Shown: piece by piece, positions 37,701 to 48,075 of the stretch
How positions within the stretch are numbered: position 1 is the stretch's first letter
Layout of the letters: every line of letters begins with the position of its first letter
Assembly: GCA_037903475.1 (NCBI GenBank)
Contig: JBAJFG010000035.1
Span: 868,001-932,000, forward strand
Length of the DNA stretch: 64,000 nt
Source of the DNA: Ancylostoma caninum
Taxonomy: Eukaryota > Nematoda > Chromadorea > Rhabditida > Ancylostomatidae
Reading direction: 5' to 3'
The notes under the pieces: generated by a model
The model's database searches: none
What the model was told of the DNA's origin: nothing
What the model saw: only the letters and a program-made list of their open reading frames with translations
Program-made: the position numbers and the translations under genes

Positions 37701-39427
37701 GTTTATATTCTGGAGCTGTAAAGTAATAAAATCTATTGAGTTCGGAACTACATTTTCCCTGTCCTTAGGTCGGAACACTCTGAAGCTGTCTTCATGGATG
37801 CTCAGTATATATTGTAACTGAACGAAATTATAAGTATTCTACGTCTCCGTTCCAGCAGTTTTCGCATCAAACACTAATATTATGGTCCATTACGAAATTA
37901 CTGTATCTAGCCGAAGTGGTTTTGTGCCTAGTCTGTCGTCATCTTTTCCGAAGGGTTCAGCCGAGTATCCAGAGCTCTTGTGCATCCGTCAAGTCTGCAG
38001 TCGCTTGGTTTTTAGGTTCATTAATTGACCTCAGCGATGAGTGCAATAACACAGATCAAACCGCACACACCTCAACGACAGCTAGAATCGATCCTAGTCT
38101 TACCCAGAGTGAGTCAGCAGTTATCTAGAACCTTCCAGTTTCTTACTGTTTTGGTCCTGTCAGATGTTCGATTAATCCTCACTGACTATGAATTTCCAGG
38201 TCAATCCTTGATGTCAGCCGATCTGAGCGAATCTTTCGGAATGTCGCCAACAGCGACAGCGGAATCAGATGATTCATTCGATGAATATCAAGATGAGTCG
38301 CTCCCTGGAAGCATGTCGCGAAGTCAAGGAGACATTGCAGCTGCTTCCCTTACTACACCACAGCGACCACCACCCCCTGTACTGTTGAAACTAATCCTTT
38401 ACTTCATTTTCATAGTTACTTCTGTTCGAAAAGAAGCAGTCTTTTTCCAGACTTTCCGTAATGGTTCGGAAAGTTCAAATAATCGTCCGCTGTCATACAA
38501 CAAAGCGGTAGGAGCAGAGCCTATTCCTGTACCACGCTCAAGGACATCCCGTTCGGTTGTAATGGAGAATAATTCGTCTTCATCTAGCGGCTCAGGCTCC
38601 ATCAAAAGGCCATCCATCCTGAATCGTGAGGATATTGTTGGTGCGGATGTTTCTAACAGGTTGGTTTATTTGTCAGCACTTTTTTCCGGACAGCTTCCAC
38701 CAATCGCTGCCTCAGTATTTCGCCCAACCACATTCTTAGCGAATCGCTTAATGATTCTCAGAAACAGATGGAACTAGATTATAACGAAGACTTGTCATTT
38801 TGGGCCAACATTGTTTCAAGTGGGATTTTATCCGATGATTCTGATGACATTGAAATAAGGACACTTGAGGGATCGGTGACATTTCGTGTGTAAGCATGCA
38901 TTCCATATTGCCGGAAAGGAATATTAGGATGGAAATCCTCAACTATATTCTCACATTTGATGGACACCGCAACGTATTTTGGCAAGTAAATAGTTCTCCA
39001 TCATCATTTTCGACCAATCACAGTATGTCAAGCAACTGTGTGTCTACCAATAGCAGCCGACTCAACCGTTTTCTTTTGTTCTGTAATCGCACATCTATGC
39101 AAAGTTTATTCCTTATCTGTAGAAGTGTAAATTGCCCATTATATGTTACATAACAGGAACAAATAACAAGAAAAAAAAACGAAAATATAAACATAGTAAA
39201 ACAACAGCAGGCAAGGTAAACAACGCTAATGGGCAGCCACTGTGTCAACGGTCTGCCTTGCTAGTTTCTGCTATCTGCCCTGCTACTCTCTTCTAAACTC
39301 CCTATTAATTATGATTTTCAGCTTCAAAACAGTTGTTGCCGTAGAAGCACCCCCATTGCCAGCCCGTAACAAGCCGCCACTTCCGGCGAAACCGCGAAGT
39401 GGTGACAATGAGACGTCGCGTCTATGA
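31706..39427 (+). CDS. BAR-RhoGAP protein of the RICH/nadrin family (ARHGAP17/ARHGAP44-like)
   Basis: Exons: 31706-31767, 32197-32350, 32452-32604, 33598-33709, 34597-34706, 34764-34820, 35102-35195, 35365-35493, 36064-36161, 36216-36340, 36419-36553, 36830-36914, 36968-37140, 37534-37628, 38016-38108, 38200-38378, 38451-38659, 38740-38889, 39322-39427. Every junction is GT..AG and in phase, giving about 772 residues. Residues 1 to about 247 form a coiled, charged BAR domain (membrane curvature) ending LLEEQLEYHRVAMRTLE. Residues about 255-495 form the RhoGAP domain: GLFRVNGN carries the arginine finger (Arg294), followed by KSYLRELPDPLL and GNLAIVFGPNLLGG. The family inactivates Rac/Cdc42 at membranes and junctions. 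The tail is Ser/Pro-rich, with PPLPARNKPPLPAKPR SH3 ligands, and ends NETSRL, a class I PDZ ligand where human RICH1 has ESTAL. Exon 13 could start at 36971 instead of 36968. A decayed inverted copy of the 3' half lies at 59574-60831. Confidence 0.92.
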
Positions 39428-40496
39428 ATGTTCACTTACAGACAGAGAATTTTTGCTTCAATTCCTTCCATGAATGCTCGCTCGCCGAATTCTTTCTCCT
39501 AGGAATCTGTTATACATCGTAGTCCATTCATTGTTTGTTTTTTCCAATCAATGTTCCCTTACTGCAGTTCATTTGAAGTTGTACTACAGTTGTACTAAGT
39601 GATTACATTGTGATTTCAGCCCTGCTTAATCATTGAATTCGATTCGCCTTAGTGAATAGTTGAAACAAAGTAGCGTCTCTCATTATGTAAAGAAAATGCC
39701 CCACAGATATTGAAGAAACGGCAAATTATTCTCCACGCAATAACTTTTCCGGTGAATACGGTCTTTTATACGTTCAATTCGTAGCCTCTGGGTATTTCCG
39801 ATATATTGTTCCTAAGAATGTCTCGTTTTACCTTTTACTATGCATCGTTGTCATGTGATAGACCCTTTGCGATTTCTTTCTTTGTTGTGTTGTGCATGAA
39901 ATAGTCTATAAAACGAAAAACTGACTTTTCTCCAAGATCAACAGGATGAGCGCAATTCAGAACACTGCACTGTTATGGAATACCAATACCATCTTCATTC
40001 CATATGACGGTGGGCCATCTCATATTCATTCATTGAATCTATGAACAGTTGTGGGAGAGTGCCATCTTTAGTTGGCGCAGGTTGGTTTGAACTTGACCTC
40101 ATAACTTGATTGTTTTCCTCAACTTTTTCTCCGAAGTTTCATGTGAGAAGCTTAGAAACATGTTCGGAGGAAGGAAAAGGAGTAGGAGAAGAGTGAAAAA
40201 TGCTGTCAATTTCTGGGAAATTTCTCAAATTTTTGCAGTATGGTGAGTCGGCCATCTGTTTAGGGTTTTTCCGTTGTTAGCAAAAATAAAGGCAATTGAT
40301 GTGAATTTATGGTAAAGAACTCAGAAAGTTTACTATGACCAGCTTTTCCTGCGAGCGAGAGAGAGAGAGAAGAGCAGAGCTCTCAATCGTCCTAAATTTT
40401 GTGTTGAGGCAATATTTCAGGCACTGATCATGATTATCAACACTATCTTGCATGCCACCTTTGTTTTCACCACGAAGTCAGCATTTTCTCTAAATT
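39428..40496 (+). other. RICH gene 3' UTR and intergenic sequence
   Basis: No coding signal is seen. An AATAAA at 40285-40290 is a possible poly(A) signal, 858 bases after the stop; closer AT-rich variants may be used instead. A short GA microsatellite lies near 40355. Confidence 0.45.
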
Positions 40497-41222
40497 TCCT
40501 ACCGTATGTGTACCGTATCCTTATGAAAAATGGAGTTGCGGTGCAAATCAGATACGGTATTCGTGATCGGCATCTCGAATAACCCTTCTACACAAAATTT
40601 GAAGGGGTTCTGTGAGATACCATACCCGACCTACAGCATATCCACCGTAACACTAAAAAAGACGGATCAGAAGAGATGCGATATTCGTGATCAGCACCTC
40701 AAATAACCCCTCTACGAAAAATTTGAGGGGATACTGTAAGATACCGTATCCTGAGTGCACCTACCGTAACCCCACAAAAAGCGGCTATGGTACAAAACGG
40801 ATACGATACTAGTGATCAGCACCTCAACTAACCTCTCTACACATAATTTGAGAGGATACTGTAAGGTACCGTATCTTGAGTGCACTACCGTGAACCTACA
40901 AAAACACAGCTACGGTACAAAACGGATATAACACCCGTGATCAGCAACTCAAATAACCCCTCTACGCAAAATTTGAGAGGATACTGTAAGATTGCGTATC
41001 TCGAGTGCACCTACCGTAACCCCACAAAAACGCAGCTACGGTACAAAACGGATACAGTATTCGTGATCAGCACATCACATAACCCCTCTACACAAAATTC
41101 GGGAGGATACTGTAAGGAGTTACCGTATACGGTACAAAACGGATACAGTATTCGTGATCAGCACATCACATAACCCCTCTACACAAAATTCGGGAGGATA
41201 CTGGGAGTTACCGTATCAGTGC
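40497..41222. repeat. Tandem repeat, about 125-bp unit, roughly six copies
   Basis: The marker GTGATC(A/G)GCA recurs at 40563, 40687, 40812, 40937, 41063 and 41153, so the period is 124-126 bp with a last copy shortened to 90 bp. Each unit carries one or two TACGGTA-type motifs, AACCCCTCTAC and GGATACTGTAAG. Copies diverge by about 5-15%. The array ends directly before a SINE-like unit. Confidence 0.85.
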
Positions 41223-41487
41223 ACATCTGCAGGCGTGGATTCGATCGTACTGATCTCCAGAGTTACACACATGACATAGACCAGAACATTCGGCATTGGA
41301 TGGATGGCGTGCGGACGAATCAGTGGGTATCCACGAGTCGCATGGATAACCCCACCTACCATCGCTCGGGGACGGAGTGACGGATCGTCCCAGCTCCTAT
41401 CTGCTACTGATAGCGGTGTTTCCGCCATTGTTTCCGGTATGACTTGTAAGGTACATCACTGGGATCAAAACCTGTTCTGGCATCAAC

Positions 41488-41563
41488 ATGGATAGCCGAG
41501 TGGATAAGAGAGCGGACTCCGGATCCTCCATCGTGACAGGTAAGATGGTTCGAATCCTCCAGC
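41488..41563 (+). mobile_element. tRNA-derived SINE-like sequence or decayed tRNA pseudogene
   Basis: An A-box-like segment TAGCCGAGTGG (41493-41503), then GATAAGAGAGCGGA, and a perfect B box GGTTCGAATCC (41547-41557) are spaced as in a type II tRNA (Ser/Leu class). An anticodon arm can be drawn (GCGGA-CTCCGGA-TCCTC) with one mismatch, but the T and acceptor stems do not pair well. It is therefore a tRNA-derived repeat head or a pseudogene, not a working tRNA. The SINE body, if any, would run on to about 41700. Confidence 0.5.
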
Positions 41564-41740
41564 AAAAAACTAACCATTGAGGAGTCAAAAGGGTTGGAGA
41601 ACCCGCAGTGTAATAGGTGCTTAGGAATAGTATAAGCTAGTAGTGTAAGAACTTCACATTCATCGGACAATTTTTGTCATTTTAGGCCACCTTTTCATAT
41701 TTCTGGTCCTGCTACCAACCGTATCCCCCGCCCACCTACG

Positions 41741-41893
41741 CCTGCGGGCTTTTGGCACACATCCGCGGCCTTCCCATACCGGTCCGCGGTCCGTAGGTAA
41801 CGTCCGTGGGCTGCTCGCCTTCCAGCCGCGGGCTTCTATCGCTGTCCGCGGGCTGCTCGCAGCTCGGCCGCGGGCCTACCGCACGAACAGGCG
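41741..41893. repeat. Degenerate GC-rich minisatellite, about 21-bp unit (block 1)
   Basis: Seven imperfect units begin CCGCGGGCYT or a variant and are about 20-22 bases each. The block is far more GC-rich than its AT-rich neighbours. A second block of the same unit lies at 42401-42470. It has no coding interpretation. Confidence 0.6.
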
Positions 41894-42400
41894 GCGTGCA
41901 GCCTACCCCAGTCGTTTGAATATCGATGGTTTTTTATTGAATGAGTTCATCATCAACCTATTTGGAAATTTATTTCTCATTAATAAAACTCAAATTGAAC
42001 GTACGATACCAACAACAACAGAAAAAAAACATCACATCTTCATAGTATTGAGCAGCAACATTATGATTATTATTATAAAATCGTCCTCAAGCTTTTGCTT
42101 CCTCAGTAACCACACCACTTTACTTGCAGGCAGTTTCAGGATTCCGTAGTTGTTACCGTACAGCTAATTTGCGTGAAGCGCGGGCTTGTTCCTGTCCATA
42201 AATCCCAGCAGATAGCACATTGTCGAAGATGTCGCGTCACTAAATGGAGAAAGGAAAACAGGATAGAAAAATCCATTTCAATAAAGTTGACTTCCTGTGC
42301 TTTACTCAGTAAGAATTTGAGATCAGACGCTCATTGCCGTGGTACCACATTGACGTCCGCCCTTATGGTGTCGTAACGGCTCACACTGTTTTCGCGAATA

Positions 42401-42470
42401 TGTGCGGGCCTTCTATGCACAACTGCGGCCCTCTCGCAAATAACCGCGGGCTTCCTACACAAAACTGTTC
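42401..42470. repeat. Degenerate GC-rich minisatellite, about 21-bp unit (block 2)
   Basis: Three units of the CGGGCYTNCTNYGCAYAA type repeat the motif of the block at 41741-41893, with about 500 bp of unrelated AT-rich sequence between. This suggests one array interrupted by an insertion or by decay. Confidence 0.5.
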
Positions 42471-44002
42471 CTACAAAAACTTCTATAAAAAAACACTTTC
42501 ATAGTCAAAAAAGGTTTATTTCACCTCGATCTCTTTTCTTTACTCACGAAAAGTTAGTAAATGACTGTTCCATTTTATTTTCTACTGTCAAATGCTTTTC
42601 CTTTTGTGTGCCATGACTGAAGAGTACCCTCCTAAAATGAGGATCTGTGCTTGTGAGGTCCGCTAGACATTCCAACCGTACAGGGAGCCTCTGAATCAAG
42701 GTAAAAAATTAGGTGACAGAGACAACGAAATTTAAAAGTACGTCTTGTAGTGAAAAGTAGTGATTTGGAAAGGGGACAAAGAAATGTTCAGTGAGTACCA
42801 CCAAAGAAAAATAGTTCTTCATCCAACATAATCCTCCAACCGCTTCTAATATGGGGAAGGTGTTCCAACTTATCCTTTATTTTTGAGCGGTTTTCCAGCG
42901 AATAAGGCATGGAACGATCCTATGCCTCCAGCACAGTCAAATTCGTCTAATCCAGTCGAATGACATCTGAGCAACTGGGTGGTCGCTGGATAAAACTAAC
43001 AGGTTCTAAACTTTGCACTTGCCCCAATCCTGAATCAAACCACCACAAAACACTATCCTAATGGAACACCCAGAAATGATCTCTAGAAGTTTACTTTCCA
43101 GACAAAACGAGGTTCTTCTAAGGCAAAGTGTGTGTTGTTACTGCAATCAAGATGGTTGGATGTGCTTGTGTGCTCGGTCTCTGTTGCATATTATGATTGG
43201 AACACATTTTGTTGGAGGTGAAACACCTCTTTTAGGTAAATGTGGGACACCGTAGGCAATATACAGGGGAACACCAGCTATCGCCAAAGTTTTCCCATTT
43301 ATTTCTTCATCAGGAACTCATTGTTTAGTCCGCTCTTTTCTCTGCGTATTAGAGAATGGTTCAAAGTATCCTTCAGTTAAGACCCGGTTTTCCAGGAGGG
43401 TTCTGCTTTGGAGCAGTGACCTTCGAAACAGATTTTTGAAGAAAGTGGATTGTTGTGGCAATTTTTATAGCAGAACCAACCAAATCTTCGCAGGAGTTCT
43501 ACCGCTCACAAAAGGATGCTCCTTGAAGCGCAAGAAGTGCCCTTCCCAAAAATACCCGGGGTTTCCCACGAAGTCTGATTGCAAGAAATATGGAAGCGAG
43601 CCACGGAGTAAATGTGATCTGAACACTGGAGAAGAAAAAAACGCCTCTCGAAATCTAAGGCTTGGTTTTCTGTTCCAGGCAACTTTGGACAGCCTCGTTC
43701 TGTGCTATTGCAAACACCAATCCTGGGTGGATTTTGCATATAAATGTAGCTGTTTTGCTCTGAAATTGTGGGCTAAATAACTGCATTTGCCTCCACCGAA
43801 ATTTCGCACTGAAAATTCCAGGTAATTCTTCCCGTTATTTTGCAAGTATCCATGGCGTGTTTGCGACAAGAAAATAGAGCAAATCCAGCTCTATTAAACG
43901 AGACCAAGCAAGTCGTCGGGCATGTCACTACTGGAGGAAAAAAATGAACCAACAAACAAGGTACAATAAGTCATGCCCCTCCCCCCATCCCTCCATGCAT
44001 TA
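42471..44002. other. Intergenic, no supported gene
   Basis: Open frames of up to 114 codons occur on both strands (for example 43436-43780, rich in Cys and Lys), but none matches a family I know or has a splice context. The stretch adjoins a mariner remnant and may contain further decayed transposon sequence that I cannot identify. Confidence 0.4.
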
Positions 44003-44305
44003 GGTTGACCAGGAAGTCTTGTCCGAAATTTCGATTTCTTTTGTTCTTATCATAACTTCACCCAAGAACGTTCTTGTCCAACAATACAAAAGTTATAGTT
44101 GGCAGTGACCATGACTATTTATTGAATACGTCATTGATCTCATCCCTTCAGAACTTGGATTTCTACGAGTCGAAGTAGTTGAAGGCCCCTAATTTTACAC
44201 CACCTATTTTTGAAAAATTCTTTCTCTGACAAGTAACCATCGAAGTGGCGGATCAAATCAAAATGAGAGATTACAAGGTCAGGACAATAGGAAATACAGG
44301 TTACG
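44003..44305 (-). mobile_element. Mariner transposase 3' end remnant with its terminal repeat
   Basis: The plus strand at 44003 starts TTAGGTTGACCAGGAAGTCT, a mariner terminal repeat. Reading inward on the minus strand, one frame gives YCPDLVISHFDLIRHFDGYL followed by SEKEF. This corresponds to the mariner catalytic-region pattern YSPDLxPSDYHLFxxLxxxLxxKxF. Downstream of it the frame is broken by stops. Upstream it runs into a poly-C tract and is lost. No matching second terminus was found, so this is a truncated, dead copy. Confidence 0.7.
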
Positions 44306-44311
44306 TTGGTT

Positions 44312-44343
44312 CCCCCCCCCCCCCCCTCCCCCTCCCCCTCCCT
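44312..44343. repeat. Poly-C tract with C5 runs (G-quadruplex candidate on minus strand)
   Basis: Fifteen C are followed by T-C5-T-C5-T-C3, so the minus strand has four or more G runs separated by single bases, a strong G-quadruplex pattern. It is one of seven C runs of nine or more bases in the window, all on the plus strand. Confidence 0.8.
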
Positions 44344-46059
44344 TCGTCACCCTCCCGCCCTCCCTTCATCTCAGAATGTACTGCATCACCTTCTAGGCCG
44401 ACGTTAAGCGAATAAGACCATGGCAGGTAGGTAAATGGAACTCAACCCATCCTCTTTTTTTTTGAAGTGCTTTTCCAACGAATCCAGACTGGGATGAGTT
44501 ATTGAACATACCGTTGAGATGCAACAAGATGGACTTAGGTGTCAGCGGTCGATGTCACCAGCCGCAGCACCATGTGGCAGACGATCAGTAGGCATCTCAA
44601 TGAGCATCCTAAATCCTCCACAGAAAAAGCTCATAAAATGGTTTTGCGCATTCGCTCACGACTCATGTTCACCAAATGATCAAGGTCTCCATAGAACACT
44701 TTTCGCATGAAAATTTGGAAAATCCAGGAGTGAAACACCAGCTTTAAATAGAGATCGTACCTCTCCGCTGTATTATCACCGCCTGAAGCTTCTCTGGTAA
44801 GACTTGGGAAAATAGGTGACAGGGTGACTTGCCCACCTTTGTTTCCGGGAGGGCTTGCCGGCGTTTGAGTCCCCTGGAAAAGAAGGCGTGGCCAATGATG
44901 CCCCATGGATAACGGGAGGTGCGCTGCTTTTGCTAACAACTATGCAGGCCCACGTAGAAAGGTTCGACCACTGCGCGTTTCGAGTGTTCCTGCTTACCAT
45001 CAAGCATGATGAGCATTTTGAAGAAAACCTTTGTTTGAATTGAAAAAAAAAACAAAACTTCCATGAACGAAGTCTTAAATTCGGAGTGATTTGACATGCT
45101 GGTCAATGATTCGAGATCCACTCTTGCTGCTGCTGTTGATAGCAATTTTGTATCCAGCATGCTGAATATCCCCACTGCAGAAATTTTCGAGAGATTCTGC
45201 GGAGTCTCTTCGTGCGTGTGTGGTCCTCTGACAAGTATTACCCTTTTCTTTCATCTGTTGAAATTTTCCAACCATCTTCCTTTCGAATAAACCCTTCAAG
45301 TGACAATTTTATTCAAAATGCCAGTAGCGTTAACTCATCGTTGTTAGTGAGCTGCACCAGTCGAAAAGCGTTGTGGACTCAGCCTTTTCCGTAAATCTGC
45401 GTAGCTGTCACCAGGGTGGCATCATTGGTCCCCCCCCCCTTCCGAGATCCAACCGCCACGGCGCTACACCTCACTTTCAACGCTCTCTGCTCTCTGCTTT
45501 TCCTGAAAGAACCCTAGTGTGTATTTACTTAGTAGCCCATTTCGGAATCCGACTGGACTTAGTAATCCCCAACCGACACTGACCGCCTAGTGCTGCGCCC
45601 TGGGGAAAATCCCAAAATAGTTGGGACTCAAAAGTTTCTGACAAATAGAGCAGCGGACGAAGGAAATCTCATCAGAGTCGCTGTTTCTTAATCATCAAAC
45701 GAAATCTGGGGAGGAACAATACTCGGTTGGGGTTACAATTCCGTTTGGATGCTAAAGTCCGGAAATTTTTAACCGACCAATGGCCAGCAGCTGGACAGTC
45801 TGACATACACTTAGGTGAACTCGTGACTGAAATGAAGTTCTTCTCCGCTCTGGGCTTCACTGATTGTTGTGAACATGATGGTTGTACAAGAACCTCTTTC
45901 TTGTTCTCATTGTAATAAGTTCTGATGTTCTGACCACGTTATTTTGTTCTTTGGCAAAATTCGAACCTGCGAGTGCCTGTCCGGACAACAGAAGACTCAG
46001 CTTTGCGCTACGAGCCCCCAGGGGTATTGATCTCAGCACTCGCACATAAGTACCAAAAG
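44344..46059. other. Intergenic, no supported gene
   Basis: Several short frames exist on both strands but none is recognised. Upstream mariner transposase coding, expected on the minus strand here, cannot be followed with confidence. Another poly-C tract lies at 45430-45439. Confidence 0.4.
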
Positions 46060-46658
46060 GTGGCATTACTCAGACAAACCCTCGCTGGGCGCGCGCGACA
46101 ATCTCGCGGGGCGCAGGTAAGGCCCCGGCAAAAGCAAAATTGGGGCGCACGCCCAGAGATGACGTCACAACCGGTCAATACCGGATGATGGTCAGGTGCT
46201 GAATATTGAGCGACAGGGCCTCACCACATAGATGTACTGATGGTGCATGACTACCTCTACAAAAATGAGCCCTATGACCTCCTCTTCAATGCATGGGGGG
46301 TCAGTGGTTGAAAAAGATCAGCTTCACGCCCTCGGAAACCGAACCTGTACGCCGCATTGACCGGCGGAGTCCCACTGATGCTGCTCTGTATTTGTTGCTG
46401 GTGAAGATGTATTCTCGCTCTCACCGAGCGATGTTCTCCGCGCGCGTCTTTCCTCGTCTGCGTCCTTCGAAAATCGTCCCTCGTCTGCTCCACGCCCAGC
46501 GAAGTTGTGCTCCGGCAGAAGCGAGCGACTTTACCGACCCGCGTCTTCCAAACTGTACTACTTCCTTCTGCTCCGCGCAAACCGAAGCAAGGGTCGCTTC
46601 TCGCGGGAACCTCAAACAGGCGCGCGTGAACAGCGAGGGTTTGTCTGAATAAGGTCAC
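46060..46658. mobile_element. GC-rich terminal-inverted-repeat element (about 0.6 kb)
   Basis: The left end includes CTCAGACAAACCCTCGCTG (46069-46087). The right end carries its reverse complement (46631-46649) with one mismatch, and the similarity extends outward to GTGRC. The interior is strongly GC-rich and CpG-rich (GCGCGCGCGA near 46090) compared with flanks. Open frames of 64-147 codons on both strands inside it are probably composition artefacts. No transposase is seen, so it looks like a non-autonomous DNA transposon. I could not define a target duplication. Confidence 0.6.
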
Positions 46659-46830
46659 AGACAAATGATTGATCGGTTTTGAAGACAGAATTGAGATCGG
46701 CGTCGTATGGTGCATAGGGCATTGTAAATCTAGCTATATTACTGACCTGTGCAGCTGTATTCATGCAAGTATCTTAGGAAGGGAGAGTAATATATACTAG
46801 TCCCTTGTAAGATGAGCAGATTGACAGTAC

Positions 46831-47250
46831 CTGCGAATTACTCCATGCCAGAAAGTGATAATGACGATTGTTGATTTCAACTCCGTGCGAAAGTGTTCGT
46901 TGGACAATATTAGCAACAATAGATGACTGCTCTATAATACAGATATATACAAAAGTAGTACCGTAGCTGGAAATTGTTAAAAAAGTTACGATCATAACAA
47001 GGCCCCTGCACAAAATCCTTGACGATTAGTCGAGCACCAGAGTCATCACGGAATACACAGCGCAGTGCATTCTCTTCTCCAAAACGGCGCACCACCCGGT
47101 TCGTCATCATTACTTCAGGAGCCATAAATAACGTACGAAGAGGTGTTACCATTACCTGAACAGGGGATACAATACCTGATTTTGTGTTGCTTGTCGCTGT
47201 TTCATCAGTTCGGGCAGTGAAGCATTTCTAGCTCCACTCATACTACTCAT
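46831..47250 (-). pseudogene. Fragment of cellular RNA-dependent RNA polymerase (EGO-1/RRF-like)
   Basis: Exons on the minus strand: 47250-47176 (tentative, ASLPELMKQRQATQNQ), 47155-47012, and 46929-46831, joined by GT..AG introns in phase 0. The second exon reads VTPLRTLFMAPEVMMTNRVV and RRFGEENALRCVFRDDSG. The third contains HGVEINNRHYHFLAWSNSQ. These match the conserved region upstream of the catalytic core of nematode RdRPs, which make secondary small RNAs in RNA interference. No frameshift is seen inside these exons, but the catalytic DxDGD part is not found downstream. A TIR element (46060-46658) follows, and a Helitron-like element abuts the first exon at 47250. I call it a pseudogene because of truncation. 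A live gene with distant exons cannot be excluded. Confidence 0.6.
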
Positions 47251-48075
47251 CTGTATATATAAAAGTGAAAGTTTGTGTGTGTGTGTGCGTTTGTGTGTTT
47301 GTGTGTATGTTCCTTATAGAAATCGCGGAGGATGAACCGATCCGGACCAAACTTTGCACACAGGCCCATCGGGGGACGACGGAGGTTATAGGCTACTTTG
47401 CACCTGGGATTATTGATTGGTTTATCGATTATATCGATTTTATCGATTTTTCACTATTTTTGTCCAGGAGTCGATGATGACATGTCTACTAGGGTTCTTC
47501 AATATGCTGAACACGATTACGACAGCCGTTTTGCATGGCGGTATCGATTTATTGATTTTATGGATTTTTTACAACTTTCGCTGGGGGATCGGTGAGGACA
47601 TGCCCACTGGGGTTTTCGAATGTGCTGAACACAATTATAACAAACGTATTGGATGACGATATCGATTTACTGATTTTATCGTCAGTGAGGACATGTCTAC
47701 AGGAATTATGCGCTGATCACAAATATGACAACCACTATGCATGGAACATCGAATTGTTGGCTATATCGGATTTTTAATCAAGTGTTTGACTTTTTCCGCC
47801 ACTTATCAGGGACGAGTAAGGGACGTTACTGAGGTTCTCAAAGATGCTGATCGCAAATATGGCATGATTTTTCCATAAAGTTGTCATCCAAATAACTTCA
47901 CTATTGCATTTTTCGCCAATATATCGGTTAAATAAGGGTTATTCAGGTCCGTCAGCATGCTGATCATCAAAATGATGGACTTTTTCAATGGATTTACCTG
48001 TAGTAGCAGATTTCCTCATCAGTGTGAAATAGCCGGGGTAGTAGAGCACCGAGCAAAGCCGGGCATGCCGTCTAG
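47250..48075 (+). mobile_element. Non-autonomous Helitron-like element, copy 1
   Basis: The element starts TCTGTATATATAAAAGTGAA, preceded by A, and ends GCCGGGCATGCCGTCTAG, followed by T. That gives a TC start, a CTAG (CTRR) end with a short GC hairpin before it, and insertion between A and T, the Helitron signature. A GT-rich microsatellite follows the 5' end. The interior holds three degenerate copies of a segment with TGCTGAACAC.ATTA..AC and ATCGATTTATTGATTTTAT. No Rep/helicase gene is present. Copy 2 at 54528-55602 shares both ends. Confidence 0.65.

Noticed and set aside
37855..37990. Extra RICH exon after the acceptor CGTTCCAG
   Set aside because: The frame is open for about 45 codons but meets a stop. 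Joining 37628 directly to 38016 keeps phase and gives a conserved-looking tail.
38694..38715. A 21-base micro-exon in the RICH gene between exons 17 and 18
   Set aside because: It would need flanking introns of about 35 and 24 bases, too short. A single 80-base intron joins the exons in phase.
41488..41563. Functional tRNA gene
   Set aside because: A and B boxes are good, but the T stem and acceptor stem do not pair, so it is a derived repeat or pseudogene.
44405..44939. Rest of a mariner transposase on the minus strand
   Set aside because: Translations here do not show the expected catalytic DNARPH-type block or helix-turn-helix, so I limit the mariner call to 44003-44305.
46272..46715. 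147-codon minus-strand frame in GC-rich sequence
   Set aside because: It overlaps another long frame on the plus strand, lies inside the TIR element and crosses its boundary. No family likeness.
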